Positions 23,901 to 35,314 of a DNA stretch of 64,000 nt are shown piece after piece (the stretch's first letter is position 1; every line of letters starts with the position of its first letter). The position numbers and the translations under genes were made by a program. This DNA comes from Moringa oleifera (Eukaryota; Streptophyta; Magnoliopsida; Brassicales; Moringaceae), in contig JAJFZO010000747.1 in NCBI GenBank assembly GCA_021397835.1, positions 5,892,501-5,956,500 of the forward strand. The letters are read 5' to 3'. Under the pieces are notes generated by a model that saw nothing but the letters and a program-made list of their open reading frames with translations, ran no database searches and was not told the origin of the DNA.

Positions 23901-26266
23901 TTTTGCTTTCCTTTCTGCGTTAGTTGAATGAATTTTCGACACTTGTTGATTATTTTAGAAAGAAAGTCTTTACTAAGTCAGGTTTAGGAACTTGACTTAG
24001 AGATTAATGCCTCAGATAGTCACATTGATGTAATAATAATAGGAACGTCGTTCTTGTGATTGAGGGTAGTGTTTTGAATCTTGATTCATGACATGAATAT
24101 GCCTATTGTGTGAGACTATAGCTGGAATTAGAATGTGCCAGGCTTGATCTGATGCATACGTTTTGTGAATGAGAGAGAAGGAGAGGTTTTTTTGGGGGGG
24201 GGGGGGGGGGGGGGGGGGTGTAGGGGAGAGAGACCATCTCATGTGTGTTCTTCAAGTAAGAGCAATTTTAGAATCTGTTTACAATTGTTAGTTGGTTGTG
24301 CTAATGTTTAGAGGATCTTATGATCATAGGAGTTATCATGGCTAAGATTAAAAGTTGGTTTGATGGATGATGTTGGACTTAAATATGATCTGTTAAACAG
24401 GTTGTTGAAATTAGAGGACGGCCCAAAAAAAAAAAAAAAACCAAAGGGGTGTAGGGTAGACTTTGGTAGGATCTTTGGTTTAATAGAATGCAAGCATGTA
24501 ATTTTTTAGGCTTGAAAGGATGTGAGGATGGATTGAATTAGGGTGGATGTGTGGAATGGATTTGTTCTTAAAGTTACATGTTCTCTCTATCATGGCTATC
24601 ATAATGGTCCATTTGGGTTTTTGTTTCCTTCTCTTTAGTGTGTTTGTTGTCAGAAGATATGCCTTCAATCATGTTAATCTGAGAATAAGTTTGTTATCTA
24701 CTTACTCCAGTTTTAGCAACATCCCTCTTTTCGTTTTTCAACCTCAGTTTTAAGTAAAGCTCAGCCTGTGCTGGAGAGCATACTCTGTCATCTTTGAAAA
24801 ATTGAACATGATTCCTCTTTCATCTTGGTGACAGGTCTATGGAAATAATGTGGAGATACAAGCACTTTCAGAAATGTATAACAGGCCTATCCATATTTAT
24901 TCCTATAGCACAGGTGCTGCTCAGTTTGAGTGAATTAGGGTTATGACCTGTTTTACATTTTCTGACTGAAAATATGTATCAATGCAGAACCTATCAACAT
25001 ATTTCATGGCAGCTACAACACTGACTCACCTCCCATTCGGTTAAGCTATCATCATGGGAATCATTATAACTCTCTGGTTGATCCCCGTCGCCTGACAGTT
25101 GGTGCTGGACTTGGATTCAGCTCCCTGAGAGGGGTGCGTTTACATGATATATTGCATTTTTGGCCATGGTTTTAGTAATTATTTTCCAATTATGATCGTG
25201 TTCTCATGACTCATATAGCTGTATTAGGTTGATCTTATGGAAAGATTATTGATAAGTTATTCGATGTATTAGAAGCAAAGAGAACATGAATAAAAAATGG
25301 CTATAGCTGTTCTTGAGCTTCATCCAAACAATTAGCTTAATGTGAATTGCTTATTTTGACCTGATCTGAGTGTGATTGGGATTGGGTTGGGGTTCATACA
25401 TAAAAAAGTAACTGAAACTGCACATGTTAAGTCTCAATCTAGCAGTGGCCATGACATTTTCAACAGATTAACAAATCAGAAGTCAAACAGGATTTATATC
25501 TATTTTGGTTTACTTTGCAGACAAATGTGGACAGGGATCAAGTTAAGGCTGCTATCAGAGCTCAACAAGATCAACAAATTGATAATGCAAGTATCTTGGT
25601 TGTGTATGTTACACCTTTTCCTGTGTTTGAATTACTGCGTTAGTAAGAAGATTCTTCTTTTCTACCAATTGGTATTCTGGCAGGCACTTTTAGCTGAGGG
25701 GAGGTTTTACTCTGATCTTGAGCTTACGGAGAAGGAAATTGAAAGAATGGTTATGGAGGCTTCACGAGCTGAGTATATCGCAAATGACAGGTTCAGGCAG
25801 CAACTTGCCCATGAGCAATCTTCTACTTCCGGTGCTGAGCCATCATCTTCTGGAGCTAGTGAGTGGATGTCCTTTTCAGTTGAGGATAGTTTCAATAAGT
25901 GGAAAGTTCTTTGACCTATGAAACTATTCTGACTCCAATAAGTACATTGAAACTCCCTTGATCTTTCACTCAAAATAGTAATATCATTACTATTTGGTTG
26001 TGATTATGTAGACTCCAGTACTGACAATTGCTTGAACTTGTAAAATAGGGTCGTCAGGAGCCGAGACTAAGGTAGAGAGTGGAAGGGAACGGGCATTGCA
26101 AGATAGCGTACTCAGCAGTAGCATGCAGATTGTGTTGTCAATGGGATTCAGCTATCTGCAAGTTATTGAAGCTTACAGCATATTTGGTGATGATGTTGAT
26201 TCTATGGTTTGTTATCTCCTGGAGACTGGCAGTGGCAGCAGACGCAAAGGCAAGGCAACTGAATGA
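20906..26266 (+). CDS. OTLD1: OTU-domain cysteine protease (OTLD1/OTU6-like deubiquitinase)
   Basis: Exons: 20906-21589, 22011-22172, 23434-23511, 24835-24913, 24988-25133, 25521-25586, 25684-25858, 26049-26266, giving 535 aa. Residues 1-228 are Ser-rich and disordered, starting MTRILVQRGSTGSS, with a PPPPPVPPP run. The OTU protease domain follows: the catalytic motif LEDGNCLFRAV has Asp252 and Cys255, and the catalytic His360 lies in HGNHYNSL. A helical segment (about 406-445) and a C-terminal UBA-like module (about 486-523, VLSMGFSYLQVIEA) complete it. Arabidopsis OTLD1 removes ubiquitin from histone H2B and represses target genes; the same role here is inferred. All frames join cleanly. 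The intron after 25586 starts with GC, not GT. The first two long introns (1.26 and 1.32 kb) carry no other gene. Possible poly(A) signals AATAAA lie at 26339 and 26402. Confidence 0.93.
24194..24218 (+). repeat. Uninterrupted G25 run in an OTLD1-like intron
   Basis: After a short T run comes a pure stretch of 25 G in the intron between 23512 and 24834, followed by TG and AGGGGAGAGAG. Such long G tracts are rare in plant DNA and may form quadruplexes. The length could also be a sequencing or assembly artefact. Confidence 0.9.
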
Positions 26267-28439
26267 GCAGAGCAATATGTCTGCGTGTAGCTGAAATCAC
26301 ATAGGCTCCTTTCTGCTAGTGCTATAGTGTTGGTAAAAAATAAACAATTGCTATTTTACCTGAAGGCTGTCAGAAACTAGATGTGTTACCAAGTTCAAAT
26401 TAATAAAATGGATTAAGTAGATAATACTAAATCAATCTGAAAATTATGATCTATTATCTAAATTAGCTGTAGGGTGATCCTGTGTCTACTTCTGGCACTT
26501 GTTGCTGGGGATTTCATTCCTTGCATGTGGGATCCAGGTGTGTGCACCGGACATTGGTCACTGTGAATGAACAATGAAGATCTATTGCACCTGAGAGATA
26601 TGTCTAATTTAAGAATACAGGTTCAGTAGATCTGGGCCATTTGCGATCTCATTGCAAATGTGGACTGATAAACCTACATAATTAAGGGAAGTTTGATGCA
26701 ATGCATTTCGTATGATGTTCCATAAAATGTATTAAATGACTGTTTATGATAGGAAAAATTGATCCGCAAAATGTATTAAGTGATTGTTTATGATATGAAA
26801 AATCGATTCGAAATGAATTGTGAAATTTGAGTTTTGTTATTAAATATTTTAATTGTGATAATAATTTTAATTTTTATAAGTATATAAAGTAAAGTAATTT
26901 GATAGATTAAAGTTTAATTTATTATTTTTAAAAATTAAAATTTGATTTGATATATAAATATTATTTAAAATTTTAAATAATGTTTACTAAAATTTCTTCG
27001 ATGGTGTTAAATGGTATGAGTAATTGCAAAAATAAATTATAACAATTATATCTCGTTTCTGTAGCTCTTAAATCATATGAAGTTACGAATCTACAACTGA
27101 AGTTGGCAAATCTCTAGTCTATTGTGTTTATAACTCCTCGTTGACATTGAAAACATTGGTGATGACATTAAAAACAATTAGATATTAATTTCTTGTTAAG
27201 GTTAGGGGAAGGCTAGCTTAAGATTTGTCAAGGTCGATTCAATAAAGGTAAAATATTTGTTGATGATCAAAATATGCTTTTCTTTAATTAGAATTAAAAT
27301 GGGATCATTTGATCTATAAAATTGGATATCTTCCATACTCAGTCAATTTTTTATATATCAATAATATAAATTCGAAAAAAAAAGGAAGTAAAAAAAGAAG
27401 TATCAAAAAGAAGTCTTTGCCTGTGAGAGCTCCCCTCGTTGTTTTCTACGCTGGGTAGTTTTACTTTTTCGAGAGATTTCAGAGAGATTTTAAGAAGAAT
27501 ATCAAAAAGGACTTCATGAGTTCATAACCATCGAGTTAAAAGCAATTAAAGGCCACTAAGGGCCATAATGGCTAGGTCCATTAATTTGGTTTTTCCTTAA
27601 CCCTTAACGTTATGGGTGCTCTCATTGGCTTGTAAGATTGAATCTTCAGGGCTTTGCATGTTGCAGCATTAGAGATCGGGCTGTGCCTCGAAGTAGCCCA
27701 TGTTAGGGTTAGTTTTAGGTATAATACTTGCCCCCTTCGGCCTAGGTAAGCGGGCCATCGGGGGTGAGGAAGCCTAACGAAAGTCTAAGTTATTTTATTC
27801 TTTTGCCTGGCTAGGACTTGGCAACTGATAGCTTAAGTATCCATAAAGCGACATTATTTTGGGTGGTTTTTAATGTGGGCTCTGAGATGGTGTCGTTTTC
27901 TCTTTTTGAGGGTTTGCTTTAACGCTTGTTGGCCTGAGATGCCACGTGGTAGTCATCCATTTGTTGTGTTAATAAAGAGTGGGTGTCGAAAGCTTCGATA
28001 CTCGATTTTTCCTACAACTATTAGGTTACTAGGTTTTCTTCATCTTTTCTTGCCTTGGGCTGATGGTTCCTTACGTGTTAGCCATAACTGTTCTCGTTTC
28101 CTCTTGTTTATCTGGTGTGTGTTCTTGGGGCTTTCCTTCTATTATTATTGTTTTCCCCTTCGCTCCGATCAATATGCTCTTTCATTACTTCCTTGGTGAG
28201 TAAAATTTCTTTCAATAATTTGGTTATTTGTTTCATCTTTTCATTAGTGTGGGTGATAGGATTGATATTGGGGGTGATATGGGGGGAGGACTATGCCAAT
28301 AGATGTGGTGGTACATAAGGAGACTAGTGTTCCCTTGACGGTGTCTATAGAGATCGCTGCTATCGTTAGGGTTAGCCGATCATGGTGGATTAGAAAAAAG
28401 TATCTGATTTTTAATGAAGTAGAACTAATGGTGGCTCGA
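26267..28439. other. 3' flank of the OTLD1-like gene and intergenic region
   Basis: The first 150 bases hold the probable 3'UTR with AATAAA signals at 26339 and 26402. A two-copy 44-bp repeat sits at 26724-26811. From about 27400 the base composition becomes less AT-rich and merges into the retrotransposon relic; 27700-28340 may include LTR or leader sequence of that element, but I could not pair it with a second LTR. The 108-codon open frame at 27873 has no recognisable content. Confidence 0.4.
26724..26811. repeat. 44-bp tandem duplication
   Basis: Two copies beginning AAAATGTATTAA at 26724 and AAAATGTATTAAGTG at 26768 continue through CTGTTTATGATAG and TTGTTTATGATATG respectively. They differ at only a few positions. 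Confidence 0.8.
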
Positions 28440-30530
28440 CTCACTAACAGGCCTTAGATTATTCGGGATGGGTATTTATGTGTTTAAGGGAGCATTGTAG
28501 GCAGTGCTATGGTTGCCCATGGATAAGTTTCAACTATATTTTTGTAGGAAAATAGAGATGTTACCTACTCAATTGGAGCTAAATGACTAGAGATATATAA
28601 TGGCATTTCAAGCTGTTTGTGAAAAGCTTAGTTTTAAGGATAACCTAGAGGCTTTATTTAACGATTTTGTTTGAAGAGGAACCATGATTTCATAGGAAAG
28701 TTTCACTACTAGTGTTTGAATTCTTAAAAATCCTCTATCCTTAACACCAAGAAGTGAGAGGGCATCCCTAGTTCAAACAAAAGGTGGAGGGAAAGTTACT
28801 TTTACACTAAGTGAGCGGATCTAAAAGTGTTTTATAATAGGTTGGGTGTCTTGGAGCCCTATTCTTTAGCCAAAATCTCCCTTCCATTCGAATTTCTTTT
28901 GTTACTAGATCCTTTGAAATTAGACCTTAGGTGTAGAGCCATTAAAGATTACTTGGAGCTCCATTGGCTTTGAAAAATCTACCCTAGGTTATCTATGCCC
29001 CCTAAAGCCAAAATAGTCGAACCATCATAGCATGTGAGAGCCAAGGGTAAAGGCCAAGTTTCCAAGAGTAAGGTAGGGGCTCGAGGTCCCTTAAAAGTTT
29101 TTCCAAAAGGGTAGGCGAGATGAAACTGCAATAAGGCTCTTCGGCCAAGAGTGCGACATTAGCTTTGCTCGTACTCTTAGCTATTATCTAGGAATCTCCT
29201 TGCGTTACTTTTACCTAACTGTTTCCCCCTCTATTGCTTTCGTTCTTTTTATGGGGAAGTTAAAGTTAGTTGATAAGCTTTTGTCAAGTGAGAGGATGTT
29301 GACGACTTCTACTAGTAATTTCTGATCTCATCTTTGCTTTGTGTTTGTTTTAGGGACGATTACATAAAAGATAGGTTTGATACAGATGAGAGTGGTTAGG
29401 ACTAACCTTTAGTGCTTACTTTTTTCTTTCATATGACTTATGGGTTGATTACTTGTGCATGCAAATATCAGATTAATGGATTTGAGGAAAGGTGTCCATT
29501 TTTGCAGCAGACAAGATTATTGATGTGTTAAAGGTTCATTATCAAGGCTAACCCATTGAGACCAAGTTTTGGTAATGCTTCATCTATGACAGTGGCACTA
29601 ACGGTCCTAGGCCCTAAGAATAATGTCGCCACTGATCAGCTGGGAAGCCTTATTGCTAAGAAAAAGGGGAACGTTAAAGTCTCCAAGGAAGAAAAACTTA
29701 GGCAAGGTTAGCGCTCACTTGACCTAAGGATAGCTAGATGTTAGATTGTGTCAGAGATGACCTCCAGACTGTAAAAATCGATCCTAGGGTTAAGTTATTG
29801 AGGGAACTTAGGGTGGCATACAGCCTTTGCTGAAAACTACTCCTCTTAGTGGATGCAGAGAAGGTCGAGGAGATCAACAACAACACTCTACCAAAAGATT
29901 ATTCGGCCACCTTGCTCGAGGTATAGAGTGTTTCTTTCTTTTCTTCTATTTCTCTTTCCTTTTCATATTTCTTTATTTACTTTTTACGGCTTGCCTTTGG
30001 CAGGGTATGCAAAAAGTGACCAAGATGGCAAAGAAATGGGTGAATTCTTCTAAATCTTTTCTCAAGCATGAGGAGAATTCTTGAGGGATGGTAGAGGTCT
30101 TGACCGAGGCAATCAAGCTGCATGAAAAACTTAACACTTTTGTGCAAAAGGTTGAAGAGCTGGAGGACTTAGTAGGACAAAAGGATAAATTCATAGAAGT
30201 CTTGTATAAGAAAGTGAAAGGACTGGAAGTGTAGGCTTCTCTAGATTACAAACGCTATGTTGTAGATCTGCAAAAGGCTAACAGCTCTGTTGTTACTAAA
30301 TTCAAGGAGCCTACCTAGTTCTAAGGTTTGAAGGATAAGCATGCCTTTAATTTTTGCTAGGTGGCATAGGCCAACATTAAAGCCCAGCTGAGATCCAAGT
30401 ACCCCAAGTTAGATTTCAATTGGTTGGCAACCAAATCGCCCTATGATGATAATGAAGCTGATGAGCATTTTTCACCTCTTACTAAAATTTCTCTTACCAT
30501 TCCTCTATACTACAAATCAATCGCCTAATG
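28440..30530 (+). pseudogene. Gag-like/antisense ORF relic of a Ty3/gypsy-type element
   Basis: Plus-strand translation in shifting frames shows pieces typical of the plant 'putative gypsy-type transposon' proteins. Near 28500 is MDKFQLYFCRKIEMLPTQLE. Near 28770 a basic KRWRESYFYTK segment leads to VFYNRLGVLEPYS. Near 28990 is a PPKAKIVEPS tail. At 30090-30240 a coiled-coil-like run (EAIKLHEKLNTFVQKVEELE) is present, and at 30370-30450 a terminal ANIKAQLRSKYPKLDFNWL. It has many stops and is dead. It converges on a minus-strand pol remnant at 31290-31625, with a tandem array between, which fits the antisense extra ORF seen downstream of pol in some plant Tat-lineage gypsy elements. Alternatively it is the gag of a separate plus-strand element. 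Confidence 0.55.
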
Positions 30531-30859
30531 TGAGATTGTTAATGTTGACTAATCAAAAGGGGCCGTTGAGGATCTTTTGGAGCCCTCTCATAGACCTCTA
30601 CCACCTATTTCGCTGTTGTTGTCTTTTGATTGTTTACCACCTAATGTAGGGGAGCCATTAGTCTGATTTTACTATTGAAGTTTTGTTTCTTTGTGTTTGT
30701 ACAAGAATCTTTTTAGTAAATGGCACTTTTGGGGATGTTTATGTGATATTTGTTCTATTTGTTGGAAGAGGTGGCCATGCTTAGTGGTCATTTTAGTGAC
30801 TTTGTTGACATCAATTATATGATATCCTCTCGATTGAACATGCATTGTGGCTATTGATC

Positions 30860-31125
30860 TTGCCACGTAATGCATGGCGAAATAACTTGCAGCTCTACCA
30901 AACTTCATGTCAAAGCCAGTAGCCATGTTCTATGGTGAAACATACAGCTTTGCCAAACTCCGTGACAGAGTAGGTAGCCATGCTATGTGGTGAAAAAACT
31001 TGTAGCTTTGGCACACTTCATGGCAGGGCTAATAGCCATATTATGTGGCGAAACAACTTGTAGTTTTACCAAACTTTGTGATAGGGTTGGCAGCCATATT
31101 ATGTGGCAAGGAATTTTTTGCCTTA
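30860..31125. repeat. Five-copy minisatellite, 55-58 bp unit
   Basis: The word GGyGAAA or GGCAAG recurs at 30876, 30934, 30989, 31047 and 31105, each preceded by TATGTGG-like sequence and followed by CTTGTAGCTTTnCCAAACTTC and a TAGCCAT block. Spacings are 58, 55, 58 and 58 bp. It lies between the convergent gag-like and pol relics. Confidence 0.85.
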
Positions 31126-31289
31126 TTTCGAGACTGGGTATTGGTCTAATGTCTTTAGCCATAAGACATTGTGTAATTAAGAATACTATAAATTAATTAT
31201 CCATTATGACCATCCCCTTATTTCAAATAAGTAAAGTCGCATAGTTCATGGAGATCTAAACTTAACAAAAGAAAACAACAATGGTGTAA

Positions 31290-31625
31290 GTTTTTAAACA
31301 TAAAACCTTCGCAAATTCTAGGCATGCCAAGTTCTAAGTAACTCGTTTCCTTCCATAGTTTCTAAAGTGTATATCCCCTCGAGTAAGACTTTATGAACCT
31401 TGTAAGGGCCCTCTTATTTAGTAACTAGTTTGCCCAAGTGCTGAAGTGGTAGAATTATGGTTGCCCGTTGTAAGACTAAATGCTAGGGCTAAAGTAGTGA
31501 TTTTTGAATTTTTTGTTGTAAAATTTTATGGCTGGAGATTTTGACTTTGCTATTCTTATTGTAGTCTTATCTCTCACCTCATCGACTAGGCCCAATTGAG
31601 CTGCTATGTTGCCATTGTTGTGTAC
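31290..31625 (-). pseudogene. Ty3/gypsy polyprotein C-terminus relic
   Basis: Minus-strand translation contains NGNIAAQLGLVDEVRDKTTI, then SPAIKFYNKKFKNHYFSPS, a damaged linker, and after a frameshift the end region that reads like TLETMEGNELLRTWHARNL, with one or two breaks. This is the post-integrase tail (near the GPY/F region) found at the end of gypsy pol. The integrase proper is missing; the copia relic abuts the place where it should continue. It is not functional. Confidence 0.7.
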
Positions 31626-31639
31626 CTCATTAAAGTGTG

Positions 31640-33422
31640 CTTGTTAGATCTAAGCAAACCAACCCAAGAAATTTGCTATACAAGCTAAGAAATTTAAAAA
31701 AACAAATTAATTTGCCTTCCCTTTTAGATTGCTTACATAGAGCCAACAAGTGATATCAGACTTAAGGTGTTCAAATTAGATTACACTTTAAGTGTTTACA
31801 GTTGAAGATTAGTAATGGCAACGATGGGATCTAACGGAATAGAAAGACTCTCTAGCTGCTAGGCCTTCATATTTTGATGGAAACGATTATAATTACTGGA
31901 GGCTAGAATAGAGGTTTATGTTAAACCCATTGATTTTAATCTATGGAAGTTGGTTGAAAATGGACCACATATTTCAACAAAAGTAGTGAATACAATGAAA
32001 GTGAAAGACGAAAAAAATGAGTACAATAAAGAAGATAAGAGAAATGATAGGATAAATCAAAGAGCAACTAATATTTTATTTTGTGCTCTTGATAGAGTAG
32101 AGTTCAATAGGGTGTGTGCATGTGAAAGTGCACAAAAAATTTGGCACACACTAGAGGTCACTCATGAGGGAACTAGTTAAGTCAAAGAGTCTAAGTTTAG
32201 CATGCTAGTTCATAGTTATAAACTCTTTAAAATGAAAACAAAAAAGATAATCTTTGAAACATTTACTAGATTTAATAATGTCATTAGCTCTTTAAAGAAT
32301 TATGGTTGCACTTATCCAAATGTTGAAATGGTGAGAAAGGTAATTAGGTTTCTTTCTCCCAATTAGAAGCCTAAGGCAACTATAATCCAAGAGGCCAAAG
32401 ACCTCAACAAATTGCCTTTTAAAAAACTCATGGGATCACTTTTGACTAATGAGATTGTGATGAATGGAAGGGAAGAGTAAGAGGTGAAAAAGAAGAAGAT
32501 TGTGCTCAAGTAAGAGGTGAAAAAGAAGAAGATTGTGCTCAAGTCATCCATCAAAGAGGATAAAGACTCTAATGATAAGAAATGTGATAAGGATGACACA
32601 GTCCTCAACATTAGAAGGTTTAAGAAATTTTTAAGAAACAAGAAGAATTCCAAGAATGAAGGAAGAGATGCAAAAAAAAAGAAGTGGATGAAGGAATGAA
32701 GCAAAGAAAGAACTTATCACTTGCTAAGAGTTTAAGAAACCAGGCCACATTCTATTGGATTACTCATTGTTGAATAAGGCTATGCACAAAAATAAGGCTT
32801 TCAAAGTAATAGTGAAAAGAGTCCTACCAATGGCGAAAGTGAGTACGAAGTTGCCAATATATGCTTTATGGTACATGAAGAAGAAAATGAGGTGTAGGAT
32901 GAATTCAAGGACAAATAGTATCTTGATTGTGGATGCTCAAGGTACATGATAGGAGATGCATCCAAGTTCTCCTTATTTACATGGAAGAAAAGAGAATACA
33001 TCACCTTTGTGAATGGATTGAAACATGATTTATGTAGTATTAGTCAATTGTGTGATACAGGATATAAAATGGTGATTGAAAAAGATAGATGCATTATAGA
33101 AGATATTGAAAGTCATGAACATCTATATATAAAAGAGAGATATGCAAATGTGTACATCATAAACAATAATAAATCACATCATAAAGATAAAGAATGTCTT
33201 GTCACTAGCAATAACTCTTAACTTTGGCATGGAAGATTAAATTACGCTATCATGGATTTAATTTCAAGGATATCTAAAAGTGAATTAGTTAATGGCCTTC
33301 CTAAACTTCAATCAAAAAAGGATAAAGTGTGTGAGGCTTGTCAAATGGAAAAACAAGGTGGGAGTTCCTTTAAGCCTAAGAAACACATATTCACATTTAG
33401 GCCATTACAATTATTCTGTCAG
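31640..33422 (+). mobile_element. Ty1/copia retrotransposon relic (gag, protease, GAG-pre-integrase)
   Basis: A degenerate primer-binding site (TGATATCAGAC, compare the usual TGGTATCAGA for initiator tRNA-Met) sits near 31752. It is followed by a gag frame with MATMGSN, NERCTNILF-like RATNILFCALDRVEFNRV and AQKIWHTLEVTHEGTS (to 32180). After stops, ETFTRFNNVISSLKNYG and KVIRFLSP are further gag motifs. The protease start DCGCSRYMIGD spans a frameshift near 32930. The GAG-pre-integrase domain follows (33220-33370) with LWHGRLNYA and CEACQMEKQ. It breaks off at about 33420, so integrase, RT and RNase H are absent. Confidence 0.85.
32478..32543 (+). repeat. Perfect 33-bp tandem duplication inside copia gag
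   Basis: The 33-bp unit starting TAAGAGGTGAAAAAG occurs twice back to back (32478-32510 and 32511-32543) without a mismatch. 33 bp is 11 codons, so the frame is kept, although the unit itself carries a stop in the gag frame. Confidence 0.95.
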
Positions 33423-34786
33423 GTGATGCCAAAAAAGGACTCAAACTCGAATCCTATACATAGAAACTCATAATAATTATAAAGAAAACCTTTTAAAGAA
33501 TGGATGAATGATGAAAACTTTAGAATATGGTTATGGCCATATCTTAGTCTCTAAAAACTATTTTGTTTAAGATTTAAAAAGTTGGCTATATCTCAAACTT
33601 GTTAGAGAGCACTTCAGGATGATGCATTGATCAAGGAGAAGTACTAAAGCCAACTTTCATTTCCTCAAAAACAACATAATTTTCTTTAGAACTCTATGTA
33701 AGGACAGACTCTAACACATACATCATTTTAGAATTTATTTTATGCAAAAAATATAGGCATACAATGAAGAAGTAATAGAAAAAGAAGCTCATGAAAGCAA
33801 ATAAGAGAAAACTAAGAAAGCAAAGAACATCAATGAAAGCATAAAAAGAGTATCAAGATTCTATATATCAAGTTGGTTGAATCTATTATACAAAGAAGAC
33901 CCATAAGGTGATTAAGTTACCTGCTAAACACACTCCAAAAACTTCTTTACAGTTGTTTGATAAAAGAAATGAAGAACTCTCAAAAACTCTTGAGTCAATG
34001 CTTTCAAAAAATTTGTAAATAAAAAGGAAAGAAAAGTATTTTGTTCTTCTAAAAAAAAGAAAGCTAATCTCAAAAGGCTAATGCCAAAAACCTATTCTCT
34101 AAAAGCTAGTCTTTGAAAGCCAAAAGAAAGTCATCTCTTCTCCAAAAAGTCTCCCTTAAAAACTTATCCCTTTCATTTCGATCCAAAGGGTATTTATAGG
34201 TGTGGTCTCTCCAAAAATGGTGTGCCTACCACTAATCTAGGATGCACTGATGGATTATTCTTATACCATTAGCTTTTTAAATCTTTAACTTTCTAACCAA
34301 TTTTTGGAAATTTATGGTCTTTTTAAGAATAAACACTTCTTGGGTTTTGTTGTTTATCTAGGGAATTTTATCTAGATTCAGATTTTCTAAGGTCAAGATT
34401 TCATAAGGTTGAGATTTACCCAGATTAGGATTTATCAAGGTCGGGTTCACCCTAATTCAAATCCTTCAACATTTGTGAGATCATCAGCAACCCTATTAGC
34501 CATGATTTGTCAAGAATTTGAAATTTTCAGGGTCGGGTTCACTTTGGTACAAACACCTGTAGCACTTGTCAAAGTCATCCTTAATAATTAATTAGGGCTT
34601 GAATTCATCGAAATGGTATAGGTTGAGAAAATCCATGCTTTCCTTGTGCTTAGTTAGCTTTCCACTAAGATACTTTTTAAAAGTTTCTTTTCTAACACAT
34701 TTAACATTTTTTGATCAATAACTTTTCATTCTTACGGTTCACCTGAAGGATGGCTATATTGGTTAACAAAAAATTCGCCCATTTTC
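33423..34786. other. Non-coding sequence downstream of the copia relic
   Basis: No coding similarity was found. Around 34430-34530 the phrase GGTCGGGTTCAC occurs twice (near 34440 and 34532), which hints at an old duplication. No matching LTR for the copia relic was recognised. Confidence 0.4.
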
Positions 34787-35314
34787 ATACCCATATGAAA
34801 TATTATTTGCTTTGGCTAATAGGTCCCATTTTTAATGGAGCTACCTCTTAGGAAAGTCATATGGTTTTTCCTATTTTTCCTTTTAAAGTATTATAAGGTT
34901 TGCCCTAAATTAACCTTAAAAAAAGGTATCTCGTAGAAGGAAGGTGTGACTAAACTTATATTGCATCACAAGGTGGATTTGTAACTGATGTAAGATTGGT
35001 CCACCTATTAAGGCCTTAAAAATGTGGAAGTATACGATGCTAATGATGATACTTAAAATATGTCGCTTCTTATACCCATTTGAAGTATTATCTGCTTTAA
35101 TCAATGAAGGCATATTATCGCTAGAGCTAAAACTTAGGAAAGTTGCATGGTTTCTTCTTTTTAGAGTGTTATAAGGTTAGCCCTATATTAACCCCAAAAG
35201 GCACCTCATAAGAGAAAAATATGGTTAAACTTATATTACACCACAAGAATAGGTTTGTAGTTAATGTAAGATTGATCCACCCATTAAAATCCTAGAAATG
35301 TAGGAGTATATCAT
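34787..35314. repeat. Large tandem duplication, about 285-bp period
   Basis: Copy A (34787-35038) and copy B (35072-35314) both begin ATACCCATnTGAAnTATTAT and share GGAAAGT-GCATGGTTT, TATAAGGTTnGCCCTA, ACTTATATTnCAnCACAAG and GTAAGATTGnTCCACC in the same order. Divergence of perhaps 15-20% shows an old event. No coding potential is visible. Confidence 0.8.

Noticed and set aside
25372..25914. 180-codon plus-strand open frame
   Set aside because: It joins intron sequence to the real exon 25684-25858 by chance; the spliced gene model explains the conserved part.
26079..26294. 71-codon frame over the last OTLD1-like exon
   Set aside because: It is in a different phase from the UBA-like C-terminus, which is continuous with the spliced frame.
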